Counted from the stretch's first letter, positions 1-9,204 are shown. The stretch is DNA of 64,000 nt from Candidatus Peregrinibacteria bacterium (GCA_018658105.1 JABHVW010000006.1:110594-174593), one strand, 5' to 3'. Notes: a model not told the origin generated them from the sequence alone. A program made the numbers and translations.

Positions 1-531
1 AATATTGGGGCTCGCCTACTAACTGAAAGTGCAGCATCGATTGGATTCCAACTTTCATCTGATGAGATGGATACAGCGCTGGAGAATTTCGACCACAAAA
101 AGGAAGAAGTTACAAAAGAGCTGAAAAAGTCTTTCAAACCTGAATTTTTAAATCGTGTAGATAATGTGATGGTTTTTCAACCTTTATCACATCAATCAAT
201 CAAGAAAATTGTTGCGATTCATGTTAGAAATCTTGATGAACGCCTTGATGACAAAGAAATTACTCTTGATTTAACTACTGAGGCTTTAGATTTGCTTGCA
301 ACTTTAAGCACAGATCCTGAATATGGTGCTAGACCTGTTCGCCGAAAAGTTGAGGAGCTCATTGAAGATCCACTGGCTCATGGCTTACTTGAAGGTGATT
401 TTGCTGAAGGTGATACCATTCAAATTGTGAAGAAAGGTGATCAAATTGTGCTGAAGAAAAAGGCACCTCAAGCAAAAAGGAAAACTGGTATAAAAAAGAC
501 TGCTGCAAAGAAGACGAAAAAAACTAAATAA
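1..531 (+). CDS. clpC: ClpC-type AAA+ unfoldase, C-terminal part (5' end outside window)
   Basis: This is the C-terminal end of a Clp/Hsp100 ATPase, open from the first base of the window. The visible part begins inside the second AAA+ module and runs through the sensor region (FKPEFLNRVD, with the conserved arginine) and the small D2 domain (DPEYGARPVRR). ClpC/ClpB proteins unfold substrates, and ClpC hands them to ClpP. The NIGA stretch at the start fits ClpC better than ClpB, but the diagnostic middle region lies outside the window. The last ~22 residues are an unusual lysine/alanine-rich tail (KKTAAKKTKKTK-like), perhaps for nucleic acid or partner binding; that role is inference. Confidence 0.85.
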   Translation, partial: NIGARLLTESAASIGFQLSSDEMDTALENFDHKKEEVTKELKKSFKPEFLNRVDNVMVFQPLSHQSIKKIVAIHVRNLDERLDDKEITLDLTTEALDLLATLSTDPEYGARPVRRKVEELIEDPLAHGLLEGDFAEGDTIQIVKKGDQIVLKKKAPQAKRKTGIKKTAAKKTKKTK

Positions 532-652
532 GTCTCTTTACAGATTTGGCTTTCTTAAGTAGAATCTTCGGGCTGTTACTCTCAGTTCAAAGACACAGAT
601 GCACTGAGCGATATAGCAATTTAATACTAATTGTATCTGTGCACACTTACTT

Positions 653-1801
653 ATGACTACAACTACAGTTGTAGATATGGACCAACTCCTTAAAGATTCA
701 CCAGATCTTATTTTACCGAAACCTGGTGAGCTTATTGATGGGAAAGTTCTATCTATTGGAAAAGCTGCGATCATTATTGATCTTGGCGGGATTTTGACCG
801 GTATTGTCGCTGGTCGAGAGATTAAAGATGCAATGAACACTGCAAATGAATTAAATCCTGGTGATGATGTTACAACTTGTGTTCTTGAGACAGAAAATGA
901 AGATGGGCTTGTTGTTCTTTCTTTGAGACGTGCTAGTCAAGAAAAAACTTGGGATAGATTCCTTAAAGCTTACGAAAATGACACTTCTATTGAAGTTGTG
1001 CCAAAAGAAGCTAACAAAGGTGGACTTCTACTCGACTTGGATGGGATTAAAGGATTTATTCCTGTTTCACAGCTTGCTCCACTAAATTACCCTCGTGTAA
1101 ATGGTGCTGACACAGCTAAAATTCTTTCTCGTCTGCAACTTTTGATTGGAAAGAAGTTCAATGTGAAAATTTTGAATATTGATAAAGAAAATGGAAAGCT
1201 GATTCTTTCTGAAAAAGCTTCATATGCTGAAGAAAGATATAAATCTCTTTCTCTACTTAAGATTGGTGATACTGTTGATGCTGAGATTAGTGGAATTGTT
1301 AAATTTGGTATTTTTGCTGCCTTTAAAGGTCTTGAAGGACTTGTTCATATTTCTGAAATTGCTTGGGGACACGTTGGAAATGCTCGTGACTTTGGTAAGA
1401 GAGGAGATAGCATCAAGGTTAAAATTATTGGAATTGACGGTGATAAGATTTCACTATCAATGAAGCAATTAACAGATGATCCTTGGAAAGATATTCAAAA
1501 GAAATATAAGATTAGCAAAACTGTTAAAACAAAGATTATTCGTTTGGCACAGTTTGGAGCTTTCGTAGAGCTTGAAGGAGACATTAACGGTCTTATTCAC
1601 AACTCAGAGATTCCAGGCGCACCAAATGACCCTGCTGATGTACTAGCGGTTGGTGAAGAGGTTAAAGCTCGTGTTATTGAAATCAATGAGAATGAGAAGC
1701 GAATTGGTCTTACTTTGATGCCAGAAGGCGAATCTCCATCTGAAAATGCTGCTATTGCAAAAGCTGCAGCAAAAGCAGATGAAGCAGCAAAAGCTGAATA
1801 A
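653..1801 (+). CDS. rpsA: 30S ribosomal protein S1
   Basis: A 382-residue protein with four S1 (OB-fold) RNA-binding repeats, at about residues 20-90, 105-190, 205-270 and 290-355. Typical S1 landmarks are visible, such as GLVHISEIAWGHV and VKFGIFAAFKGLEG. S1 helps the 30S subunit bind and unfold mRNA at initiation. Four domains is shorter than the six of Escherichia coli and matches the short S1 forms of many Gram-positive and CPR bacteria. The C-terminus ends in an alanine/lysine-rich tail. A strong terminator follows at once, so the gene appears to be transcribed alone. The 120-base leader contains a weak inverted repeat (594-600 with 635-641). Confidence 0.93.
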   Translation: MTTTTVVDMDQLLKDSPDLILPKPGELIDGKVLSIGKAAIIIDLGGILTGIVAGREIKDAMNTANELNPGDDVTTCVLETENEDGLVVLSLRRASQEKTWDRFLKAYENDTSIEVVPKEANKGGLLLDLDGIKGFIPVSQLAPLNYPRVNGADTAKILSRLQLLIGKKFNVKILNIDKENGKLILSEKASYAEERYKSLSLLKIGDTVDAEISGIVKFGIFAAFKGLEGLVHISEIAWGHVGNARDFGKRGDSIKVKIIGIDGDKISLSMKQLTDDPWKDIQKKYKISKTVKTKIIRLAQFGAFVELEGDINGLIHNSEIPGAPNDPADVLAVGEEVKARVIEINENEKRIGLTLMPEGESPSENAAIAKAAAKADEAAKAE

Positions 1802-1820
1802 GACTAGCTGTAATATAATA

Positions 1821-1849
1821 AAAGACCTCGCGTATGCGAGGTCTTTTTG
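1821..1849 (+). terminator. Intrinsic terminator of rpsA
   Basis: A perfect 11-bp stem (1821-1831 with 1836-1846) closes a GTAT loop and runs into a T-rich tract. It lies 20 bases after the rpsA stop codon. Confidence 0.92.
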
Positions 1850-1878
1850 TTAATCTTTTTTCAATAGTGCTTGAGACT

Positions 1879-1941
1879 GAATTGCCGGAAAGGGGCAAAT
1901 CCACGTATGGCAATGTAAGAAATTTCACTTCCCGACAATTC
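1879..1941. repeat. Short inverted-repeat element of unknown nature
   Basis: GAATTGCCGG at 1879-1888 is matched by the reverse complement at 1932-1941 with one mismatch. The ~43 bases between them contain further short complementarities (TTGCC with GGCAA). The element lies upstream of the probable rmuC -10 box (1977-1982), so it is not in that mRNA leader. It could be a miniature mobile element, a structured RNA or a chance palindrome; I do not recognise the family. Confidence 0.35.
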
Positions 1942-2004
1942 GGTTCCAAACATCTATTTTTCAAAGATCATATAATTATAATACAAAACCCTTAACTTGT
2001 CAAG

Positions 2005-3108
2005 ATGCAAAATGCCTTTTTTTCGCTTAGCTTAGCCATTGTAGTTTTTATAGCCCTCGCCTTTTACATCAACAAGAAATTTGCTGAATTGCAAAAACCT
2101 CAAAATGATGATGCTCAAAAGCTAATGCTCGATTTGATTACGGGTTTGAGGCGTGATGTGCAAGATGGTCAAGGAGCAAGCCGAAAAGAGATGGACAGCA
2201 AGCTTTTAGGTATACAAAAAATGCTTTCAGAGCAGCAGAATGCAAGTACTCAAATGATGCAGAAGCAGTTTAAACAGAGTTCTGAGGTGATCAAAGAGGT
2301 TACAAAAAACCTGACACATTTGAAAGAAACTAACAAAAGGGTTGTTGATTTTGCTGGGCAAATGCAAAGCTTAGAAAATATATTGAAAAACCCTAAGCAA
2401 CGTGGGATTTTGGGTGAATATGCGCTTGAAGCTCTACTTTCTAACCATTTACATGGGAATTATGAAATGCAATATAAGATGGCGAACGGTGAAATAGTTG
2501 ATGCAGCGATATTCTTCAACAATTTGATTATTCCGATTGATTCTAAGTTCTCTCTGGAGAAATATAATACGATGATGGAAGAAAATGATAAAATCCGTCG
2601 TGCACAAATTGAAAAAGAATTTAAGGCAGATGTTAAGAAGAGAATCGATGAAACGTCGAAATATATTCGCCCATCTGAGGGCACTACTGAATTTGCATTT
2701 ATGTTTATTCCGGCGGAAGGCGTTTATTACAACCTGACAATTTATAGCGTTGGTGGAGCTAACGTAAATACTCGTAATTTGATTGAATATGCTTTTGAAA
2801 AACGTGTTGTTATAGTCTCCCCTAGCAGCTTTTTTGCTTATTTACAGACTGTTTTACAAGGAATGAAGGCTTTGAAAATGGGTGATAATTTGACTCAAAC
2901 TTTGAAAGGTATTGAGGTTTTGGGTAAACATGTGAATGCTTATGAGGAATATATGAAAAAACTGGGTAAACATTTGGGCACGACAGTGAGCACTTACAAC
3001 CATGCATCGCGTGAATTCAAGAAAATTGACAAAGATGTTTACAAGCTGACAGAGGGTGCAACTGGCGGGAATATTGAGGTTGAAGTTTTGGAGAAGCCTG
3101 TGGAGTAG
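2005..3108 (+). CDS. rmuC: DNA recombination protein RmuC homologue
   Basis: A 367-residue RmuC-family protein. An N-terminal membrane anchor (about residues 5-24) is followed by a coiled-coil region (about 25-125) and then the RmuC domain, with the landmarks KNPKQRGILGEYALE, PIDSKFSLEKY and FMFIPAEGVYY. The domain has a restriction-endonuclease-like fold. In E. coli, RmuC affects DNA inversion and rearrangement and is thought to be a nuclease that limits recombination. It stands alone between rpsA and infB, with possible -10 boxes at 1971-1976 or 1977-1982. Confidence 0.9.
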   Translation: MQNAFFSLSLAIVVFIALAFYINKKFAELQKPQNDDAQKLMLDLITGLRRDVQDGQGASRKEMDSKLLGIQKMLSEQQNASTQMMQKQFKQSSEVIKEVTKNLTHLKETNKRVVDFAGQMQSLENILKNPKQRGILGEYALEALLSNHLHGNYEMQYKMANGEIVDAAIFFNNLIIPIDSKFSLEKYNTMMEENDKIRRAQIEKEFKADVKKRIDETSKYIRPSEGTTEFAFMFIPAEGVYYNLTIYSVGGANVNTRNLIEYAFEKRVVIVSPSSFFAYLQTVLQGMKALKMGDNLTQTLKGIEVLGKHVNAYEEYMKKLGKHLGTTVSTYNHASREFKKIDKDVYKLTEGATGGNIEVEVLEKPVE

Positions 3109-3173
3109 ACTTTACTTCTAATCTGTTTTCCCCTAGGATGTGGTGGCTTTTTTAAGCTTAAAATAGATCATCA

Positions 3174-5237
3174 ATGGCAATTGCACTCGAAGAGTTGGCG
3201 TCCAAACTTGGTTTCACCGAAAGTGAGATGCGTAAACACGTACTCGAGCTTGGTTTTGATGCTGATGATAGTATTGAAGATGACGTTGCAGAGCTGATTT
3301 TAGACGAATTTGCAGGTAAAACAGACAAAAGTGCTGCAGATGTTTATGGAGATCTTGTTCATGAAGAACTTGAGCGAGAAATTGTTCGTACTCAAAGAAA
3401 GAAAATGGCTGGTAAAACTACTACGAAAAAGGCTTACAAGCCTGAAGTTAATTTAGTTGTTAAAAAAGGTGATTCAGTTGAGATTCCTGAGCAAATTTCA
3501 GTTAAGGAATTAGCAGAAAAAACTGGTTCAAGTGCTGCGGTTTTAATTGGAGGTCTTATGAAAAATGGGATTTTAGCAAATATCAATCAAATAATTGATT
3601 TTGATACTGCTGCAATTATTACTGATGGCCTTGGATTTACTATTAAAAAGAAACGTGTTGAAGCTAGTGCTGAGGATTTATTCCATGGAAACTTAGAAAA
3701 ATTATTGGCAGAAGATGATCCTTCTGACTTAGTAGATAGAGCACCTGTTGTTTGTGTAATGGGTCACGTTGATCATGGTAAAACTAGTCTTTTGGATGTG
3801 ATCCGTGAGGCAAATGTAGTAGATGATGAATCTGGTGGAATTACTCAGCATATTGGGTCATATCAGGTGGAAAGGAAGGGTAGAAAAATTACTTTCTTAG
3901 ATACTCCTGGTCATGAGGCCTTTACTGCTATGAGGGCACGTGGTGCGCGTGCGACTGATGTTGCGATTTTGGTTGTAGCTGCAGATGATGGAGTTATGCC
4001 ACAAACGAAAGAGGCGATTAATCATGCTAAAGAAGCTGGTGTGCCGATTGTGGTTGCGATCAATAAAATGGATAAACCTGGAGCTAATCCAGATAGAGTG
4101 AAAGCTGAACTGGCTGAGCATGGCGTTCAATCTGAAGATTGGGGTGGCGATGCAATTATGGTTCCTGTATCTGCTCTGAAAAAAGAAGGTATTGATGAAC
4201 TACTTGAGAGTGTGCTTCTTGTGGCTGATGTCCTTGAGCTGAAGGCTAATCCAAATAGGCCTGCAGTTGGAACGGTTGTGGAATCTCATTTGGATACTAA
4301 TTTAGGGCCTGTTGCTACAATTCTTGTGAATACGGGTACGCTTAAGGTTATGGATAGCTTTATTATTGGTAAAGCTTTTGGTCGTTTGAAGTTAATGCAA
4401 GATCATAAAGGGACTAGGTTAAGAAAGTTGCTTCCTTCTGATACGGCTCAAATTGTTGGTTTGAGCGAGGTTGTCGAAAGTGGGCAAATTTTACAGGTTG
4501 TGAAAGATGAAAGAACGGCGAGACAGCAAGCGACTCAAGTTGGAGGATTGATCCAAGAGGAGCTGATTAAGGCTGGAATGGGTATGCAAGAAATTTTGCA
4601 GAGAATTAAAGAAGGATCTTTGAAGCTTTTGAAGATTGTACTTAAAGCTGATACTCAAGGTTCACTTGAGGCGATTAAGCAATCTTTGGCTAAGGTGAAA
4701 TCTGATGATGTTGCGATTAAAGTTATTCATAGTGGCGTTGGTTCGATTTCTGAATCAGACGTAATGATGGCTGCGGCAAGCCCAGGAACCTTGGTGCTTG
4801 GTTTTCATACTAAGGCTAATGTGCACGTAAGGAAGCTTGCTGAAAAAACTGGTATTGAAGTGGTGACTTATGAAGTGATTTACAAATTAGTTGAAGATTT
4901 GACTAAGATTTTGAGCGGTATGCTTGAAGATGAGATTTTGGATATTGAGCTAGGAAAATACAATGTGATGCAAATATTCTGGACTGGTAAAGGCGAGTTT
5001 GTTGTTGGAGGTAAAATCACTGAAGGTGTAATGCAAAAGGGCGCGAAATTACGCGTAATGAGAGATGACGAAGAGGTTGGAGTTGGTGAAGTTGCAGGTT
5101 TGAAACTTGTAAATGAAGATATTGATGAACTTGAGAAAGGGCAAGAATGTGGGGTTAGATATAAAGGAAAAGTTAAGCTACAGGAAGGTGATATTCTTGA
5201 GGCTTGGAAGCAAGAAAAACGTATGAAAACTTTGTAA
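3174..5237 (+). CDS. infB: Translation initiation factor IF-2
   Basis: A 687-residue translational GTPase that delivers initiator tRNA to the ribosome. All G motifs are visible: G1 GHVDHGKT at about residue 197, G2 GGITQHIG, G3 DTPGHEAF, G4 NKMD and G5 SALK. They are followed by the beta-barrel domain II, domain III and the initiator-tRNA-binding C-terminal domain. The N-terminal region is short (about 190 residues) and starts with an IF2_N-like helical domain. The stop codon is followed one base later by rmlB, so the two may be co-transcribed although their functions are unrelated. Confidence 0.97.
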   Translation: MAIALEELASKLGFTESEMRKHVLELGFDADDSIEDDVAELILDEFAGKTDKSAADVYGDLVHEELEREIVRTQRKKMAGKTTTKKAYKPEVNLVVKKGDSVEIPEQISVKELAEKTGSSAAVLIGGLMKNGILANINQIIDFDTAAIITDGLGFTIKKKRVEASAEDLFHGNLEKLLAEDDPSDLVDRAPVVCVMGHVDHGKTSLLDVIREANVVDDESGGITQHIGSYQVERKGRKITFLDTPGHEAFTAMRARGARATDVAILVVAADDGVMPQTKEAINHAKEAGVPIVVAINKMDKPGANPDRVKAELAEHGVQSEDWGGDAIMVPVSALKKEGIDELLESVLLVADVLELKANPNRPAVGTVVESHLDTNLGPVATILVNTGTLKVMDSFIIGKAFGRLKLMQDHKGTRLRKLLPSDTAQIVGLSEVVESGQILQVVKDERTARQQATQVGGLIQEELIKAGMGMQEILQRIKEGSLKLLKIVLKADTQGSLEAIKQSLAKVKSDDVAIKVIHSGVGSISESDVMMAAASPGTLVLGFHTKANVHVRKLAEKTGIEVVTYEVIYKLVEDLTKILSGMLEDEILDIELGKYNVMQIFWTGKGEFVVGGKITEGVMQKGAKLRVMRDDEEVGVGEVAGLKLVNEDIDELEKGQECGVRYKGKVKLQEGDILEAWKQEKRMKTL

Positions 5238-5238
5238 T

Positions 5239-6273
5239 ATGAAAGTATTAATCACAGGTGGTGCCGGTTTCATTGGAGCGAATTATGTTTATACACATCT
5301 TGAGGCTAAGCCACAGGATGAAATTTTTGTAATTGATGCCCTCACCTATTCTGGTGACAGATCAAGGCTTAAAGAGGCTGAAGAAAATGGCGTGCAATTT
5401 ATTGAGGGAAGAATTGAAGATAAAGATCTAGTTTTTTCATTATTTGAAAAGTATAAATTTGATATTGTTGTTAATTTTGCGGCTGAAACTCATGTTGATC
5501 GCAGTATAAAAGATGCGACTCCTTTTGTTTTAAGCAATGTGCAAGGCACTCAGGTTTTGCTGGATGCTTGTAAAAAATATGGAATCACTAGATATCATCA
5601 GATTTCAACAGATGAAGTTTATGGCGATACGCCTTTTGATTCAGAAATTTTGTTCAGTGAAGAGGATCAATTAAGCCCGAACAACCCCTACTCTGCGACG
5701 AAGGCCGCTTCTGATTTGCTTTGCCTTTCCTACTATAAAACATTTGGAATTCCAGTAACAATTAGTAGATGCAGCAATAATTATGGCCCATTTCAGAGCA
5801 CTGAGAATTTCATACCTTTGTTTATTACCAAGGCTAATAATGACGAAAAAATGCCTCTTTATGGACGCGGCGAAAATGTGAGAGATTGGCTTTATGTAAG
5901 GGATCATGGCGATGCAATTTTGGCGATTTTGGATCGTGGAAGCGTCGGTGAAATCTATAATATTGGAGGGAATAACGAATGGCAGAACATTGATGTGACG
6001 AAATTGATCCTGAAAGATTTGAATAAAGATTTTGATTTAATTGAATTTGTGGAAGATAGGCCTGGTCATGACCGCAGATATGGAGTAAATTCCAGTAAAA
6101 TCCAAAAAGAACTAGGCTGGAAGCCTAAAACATCCTTTGAAGAAGGGATGCAAGAAACTATTAATTGGTATACACTCAACTCATATGAAAGGAATTATTC
6201 TTGCTGGAGGGATGGGCTCACGCCTAGCACCTCTAACAAAAGTCACCAACAAACATCTTCTTCCGATTTATAA
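5239..6273 (+). CDS. rmlB: dTDP-glucose 4,6-dehydratase
   Basis: An extended short-chain dehydrogenase/reductase that converts dTDP-glucose to dTDP-4-keto-6-deoxyglucose for deoxysugar synthesis. The NAD-binding GGAGFIGANY motif is at residues 7-16 and the catalytic YSATK motif is at residues 151-155. RTE/STDEVYGD-type substrate residues are also present. The last ~30 residues (after INWYTLN) do not look like family sequence. They are read out of frame through the start of rmlA, giving an 89-base overlap, which suggests that the ancestral stop codon was lost. The product should still be active because the fold is complete before the tail. Confidence 0.94.
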   Translation: MKVLITGGAGFIGANYVYTHLEAKPQDEIFVIDALTYSGDRSRLKEAEENGVQFIEGRIEDKDLVFSLFEKYKFDIVVNFAAETHVDRSIKDATPFVLSNVQGTQVLLDACKKYGITRYHQISTDEVYGDTPFDSEILFSEEDQLSPNNPYSATKAASDLLCLSYYKTFGIPVTISRCSNNYGPFQSTENFIPLFITKANNDEKMPLYGRGENVRDWLYVRDHGDAILAILDRGSVGEIYNIGGNNEWQNIDVTKLILKDLNKDFDLIEFVEDRPGHDRRYGVNSSKIQKELGWKPKTSFEEGMQETINWYTLNSYERNYSCWRDGLTPSTSNKSHQQTSSSDL

Positions 6274-6979
6274 TCGGCCGATGATTTATTACCCTATTAT
6301 GAAGCTCATTGAGCTTGGGGTCGATCATATTCTTTTAGTCTCTGGAAAGGGCCATGCAGGTCATTTTTTAGAGCTTTTGGGCGGTGGAAGTGAATTTGGA
6401 GTTAACTTTAGTTATGAAGTTCAGGAAGAGGCTGGTGGAATTGCTCAGGCTTTGGCTTTGGCCGAAGACTTTGTTCGTGATGAAAAATTTGTTGTAATGT
6501 TAGGTGATAATATTTATGAAGACAATTTATTGCCTGCAGTAAAGGAATTTATACAAAGTGACAATAAAGCGCATGTATTTCTGAAAGAGGTTGAAAATCC
6601 AAGCAGTTATGGAGTTGCCCGTTTTGAAGATGATAATATTGTGGAAATTATTGAAAAACCAGTTAATCCACCGAGTAATTATGCTGTGACTGGATGTTAC
6701 CTATTTACTCCGGATGTGTTTGATGTGATTCGTACGCTTAAACCTTCTGATAGAGGTGAACTGGAGATATCACATGTTAATGATAAATATGTGAAAGATT
6801 CTGCTATGGGATGCACGAAATTAAGTGGTTATTGGGGTGATTGCGGTGAATCGATTGATAAGAATATGGAGGTTTCTACTTATGTTCAAAAGCATGCACA
6901 TGTTTGGAATTCTGAGCAGGAAAAAGGAACTCTTAATGAAGTTCAAGAGCAGCCGATAGAAAGTCGTGATTTTGCATAA
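6185..6979 (+). CDS. rmlA: Glucose-1-phosphate thymidylyltransferase (or related sugar nucleotidyltransferase)
   Basis: A 264-residue sugar nucleotidyltransferase that makes dTDP-glucose, the substrate of RmlB. The N-terminal nucleotide-binding signature GGMGSRLAPLT and the following TNKHLLPIYNRPM are canonical, and LGDNIYED supplies the metal-binding aspartate. I place the start at ATG 6185 (MKGIILAGG) rather than the in-frame ATG at 6137, because the family begins here. The gene starts inside the 3' end of rmlB and its own 3' end overlaps the convergent csaB-like gene by 47 bases. The protein is somewhat shorter than the ~290 residues of classical RmlA, which is typical of the short form. 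Confidence 0.9.
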   Translation: MKGIILAGGMGSRLAPLTKVTNKHLLPIYNRPMIYYPIMKLIELGVDHILLVSGKGHAGHFLELLGGGSEFGVNFSYEVQEEAGGIAQALALAEDFVRDEKFVVMLGDNIYEDNLLPAVKEFIQSDNKAHVFLKEVENPSSYGVARFEDDNIVEIIEKPVNPPSNYAVTGCYLFTPDVFDVIRTLKPSDRGELEISHVNDKYVKDSAMGCTKLSGYWGDCGESIDKNMEVSTYVQKHAHVWNSEQEKGTLNEVQEQPIESRDFA

Positions 6980-8000
6980 GAGGATGCTCTAGATTGAAAC
7001 GGATTGCAGATGCTTTTTTTGTTTTTTCTAAAGATTTTCTGAGTTTTTGAGAGCTGAGTTTTTTAGGATTCAAAACCTGAATATCGGCTTTGGTTTCTAA
7101 ATTTTTAAAAAAGCCTTCTACTTTGCTACTGTATGAAAGAGTTAACAGTGGTATTCCGGCGCATAAAGCGAAAATATTTGCGTGTAAGCGCATGCAAACT
7201 GCCATTTCTGACTGGCTGAAGTCTTGGTATGCGGCAAGAGCTGAAGCTTCGGTTAATACCGTCCAGCCTTCTTTTGCGAAAGCATCTAATTCGCGTTGAT
7301 TATTTAGATCCATTGCTAGTAAAACGGGTTTGAGCCGTTTCTTTTTTGCGAATCTTTTTACTTCCTTAAGAATTGGCCCCCATTTTTCTGCAGTAAAGCC
7401 TCCCCATTCTCTGAGTGAAACTGTGATCTGTTTTTTCCGCTTTAGCGCTTTTTGCTCTTTTAGCCATGAAAATGCTGGATCAGTTCCGATTGTAATATTT
7501 TTAATGCCCAATTTTTCTAAGAATTTTGCTGAGAATTCATCTCGTACGTGAATTGCATCTGCATTTCTGAAAGTTTTCTTTGCAAGAAAGCGGCTTATTG
7601 GTGATTTTAAAGGCCCAACACTTTGGCCATAACAGATGTAGGGTGTGTTCATTTTTTTGCATGCTCTGGCTTGGGCTGCCCATATTAGTGGTGCTTTAAG
7701 TGACTCTGAGTCTACAAAAAGCCCGCCGCCGCCTAAAATAACTAAATCGGCAGCCTTAATTGCTTTATATGCCTTTTTTTTCTTTGAAGATAGAAAACTA
7801 CGAATTCCTGCTGGTGCAAATGGTACTTTTTTCAGGTCTGTGTAAATTTCTGGGCTTGTGTCTGCCCCACCATGCATAATGCTGATTTTGCCTTTGTATT
7901 CAATTTGTTTTAGGTCGGTCAAAATTCCAGCAAGAATCGAGTCATCGCCAAGATTACCCGCTCCATAGTTCCCGATAATAAGGATTTTTTTTACTGCCAT
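6933..8000 (-). CDS. csaB: Polysaccharide pyruvyl transferase family protein (CsaB-like)
   Basis: A 355-residue member of the polysaccharide pyruvyl transferase family. The N-terminal GNYGAGNLGDDSI loop, the central LGGGGLFVDSE glycine-rich motif and a C-terminal MRLHANIFA segment all match CsaB. CsaB adds pyruvate ketals to cell-wall polysaccharide, which serves as an anchor for S-layer proteins with SLH domains. No SLH protein is visible in this window, so the acceptor is unknown. It is followed by rnhB upstream on the same strand (gap 10 bases) and converges on rmlA. Confidence 0.88.
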   Translation of the reverse strand: MAVKKILIIGNYGAGNLGDDSILAGILTDLKQIEYKGKISIMHGGADTSPEIYTDLKKVPFAPAGIRSFLSSKKKKAYKAIKAADLVILGGGGLFVDSESLKAPLIWAAQARACKKMNTPYICYGQSVGPLKSPISRFLAKKTFRNADAIHVRDEFSAKFLEKLGIKNITIGTDPAFSWLKEQKALKRKKQITVSLREWGGFTAEKWGPILKEVKRFAKKKRLKPVLLAMDLNNQRELDAFAKEGWTVLTEASALAAYQDFSQSEMAVCMRLHANIFALCAGIPLLTLSYSSKVEGFFKNLETKADIQVLNPKKLSSQKLRKSLEKTKKASAIRFNLEHPLMQNHDFLSAALELH

Positions 8001-8010
8001 CCCTATTATT

Positions 8011-8601
8011 TTACTGATTTATATGAACTTTAACAGGTGAATATGAAAGTCGGTGAATCTTTGAGGGGCCCTGCAATTTAAGGGCTTGTTGATGCCTTTT
8101 TGTGCCGTAGCCTTTGTGTGACTCGAAAGCATATCCTGGATATTTATTAGAATTTTCTTTCATTAATCGGTCGCGTGCAACTTTTGCCAAAACTGACGCG
8201 GCTGCAATACAACGATATTTTTGATCACCTTTGATTACTGAATCGTATGTGAATGGGAAAATAAATTTATCCCTTCCGTCCACCAAAAGATGTTCTGGTT
8301 TTTGCTTTAATTGTTCCAATGCTCGAATAAATGCAATTTCTGTTGCCTTTATTAAGCCAAGAGAATCAACTTCGGCTGCAGATGCAAAACCTATTCCGTA
8401 ATCTGCAATTTTAATGATTTTCTCAAACAACTCTTCCCTTTTTTTCTCTGAAAGTAATTTTGAATCAGTTAGGCCAGATAATTTGCAGGCTTTTGGCAAA
8501 ATGACTGCTCCCGCTGAAACTGGGCCAGCCCAAGAACCCCTGCCCGCTTCATCTAGGCCTGCGATAATTAGATTTGATGAAAAAGTCTGTGGTCGATTCA
8601 T
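8011..8601 (-). CDS. rnhB: Ribonuclease HII
   Basis: A 196-residue RNase HII that removes RNA, including single ribonucleotides, from RNA-DNA hybrids. The catalytic DEAGRG motif is at the N-terminus, with further acidic residues in VDGRDKF and in the SVLAKVARD segment. An in-frame TTG at 8607 and the ATG at 8601 are both possible starts. I choose 8601 because a good extended -10 (8608-8616) ends exactly six bases before it, predicting a leaderless transcript. It lies directly downstream of rplS, a common pairing in bacteria. Confidence 0.95.
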   Translation of the reverse strand: MNRPQTFSSNLIIAGLDEAGRGSWAGPVSAGAVILPKACKLSGLTDSKLLSEKKREELFEKIIKIADYGIGFASAAEVDSLGLIKATEIAFIRALEQLKQKPEHLLVDGRDKFIFPFTYDSVIKGDQKYRCIAAASVLAKVARDRLMKENSNKYPGYAFESHKGYGTKRHQQALKLQGPSKIHRLSYSPVKVHINQ

Positions 8602-8607
8602 GACCAA

Positions 8608-8616
8608 ATTGTAACA
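8608..8616 (-). promoter_or_regulatory. Extended -10 promoter of rnhB, leaderless start
   Basis: Read on the minus strand, TGT is followed by TACAAT, then six bases, then the ATG at 8601. Transcription would begin at or next to the start codon. The site lies between the rplS stop codon and rnhB. Confidence 0.6.
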
Positions 8617-8619
8617 TGA

Positions 8620-9204
8620 TTATTCAGCCTTTTCCTCTTCTTTTGGCTCTTCTGCAGGAGCTTCTTCTTTTGTTTCTTCTTTAGCTTCTGGTGCTTCTTC
8701 TGAAGTAGCCTCAGGAGCAGCTGGTTCAGCTGGTGCTTCAGTAACTTCTGGAGTTTCTGGTTCTGTAGGTGTTTCAACAACTTCTGCTTCAGCAGCGGCT
8801 GGCTCTTCTGTTACTTCAGGAGTAGGCAAGCTACCCATCATTTTAATTTCGCCAACAGGAACATCACGTAATCTAGCTGATTTACCAGTTCGTTCACGCA
8901 TAAAGTATAGTTTTGAACGTCTTACTTTACCTGCCTTTACTACCTCGATCTTTTCAAGACTAGGCGCAAAAAGTGGGAATGTCTTTTCAACTCCGATACC
9001 GTCAACAATACGTCTAACTGTAAAAGTTCTGTTTACCCCTGTGCCTGAGCTCAGTTTGATAAGCAGTCCTTCAAAGATTTGAGTACGCTCTTTTGCCCCT
9101 TCAGTAATGCGTTGGTGTACACGAACTGTGTAACCAGGCTTTAAAACTGGGACTTGCCTCTGGATAGAGGAACTTGCTACGTGATCTAGAATTGCTTGGG
9201 ACAT
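8620..9204 (-). CDS. rplS: 50S ribosomal protein L19 with long acidic C-terminal extension
   Basis: Residues 1-115 are a standard L19 (PGYTVRVHQRI, RTQIFEGLLI, FPLFAPSLEKIEVV, RRSKLYFMRER), which sits at the 30S-50S interface. The usual protein ends near residue 115-120. Here it continues for ~75 residues of almost pure Glu/Ala/Pro/Thr, including runs such as EEAPEAKEETKEEAPAEE. There is no sign of a frameshift, since the tail is continuous and ends cleanly before rnhB. A similar acidic, low-complexity style occurs in the protein at 16402-17007. The function of the tail is unknown. Confidence 0.95.
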   Translation of the reverse strand: MSQAILDHVASSSIQRQVPVLKPGYTVRVHQRITEGAKERTQIFEGLLIKLSSGTGVNRTFTVRRIVDGIGVEKTFPLFAPSLEKIEVVKAGKVRRSKLYFMRERTGKSARLRDVPVGEIKMMGSLPTPEVTEEPAAAEAEVVETPTEPETPEVTEAPAEPAAPEATSEEAPEAKEETKEEAPAEEPKEEEKAE

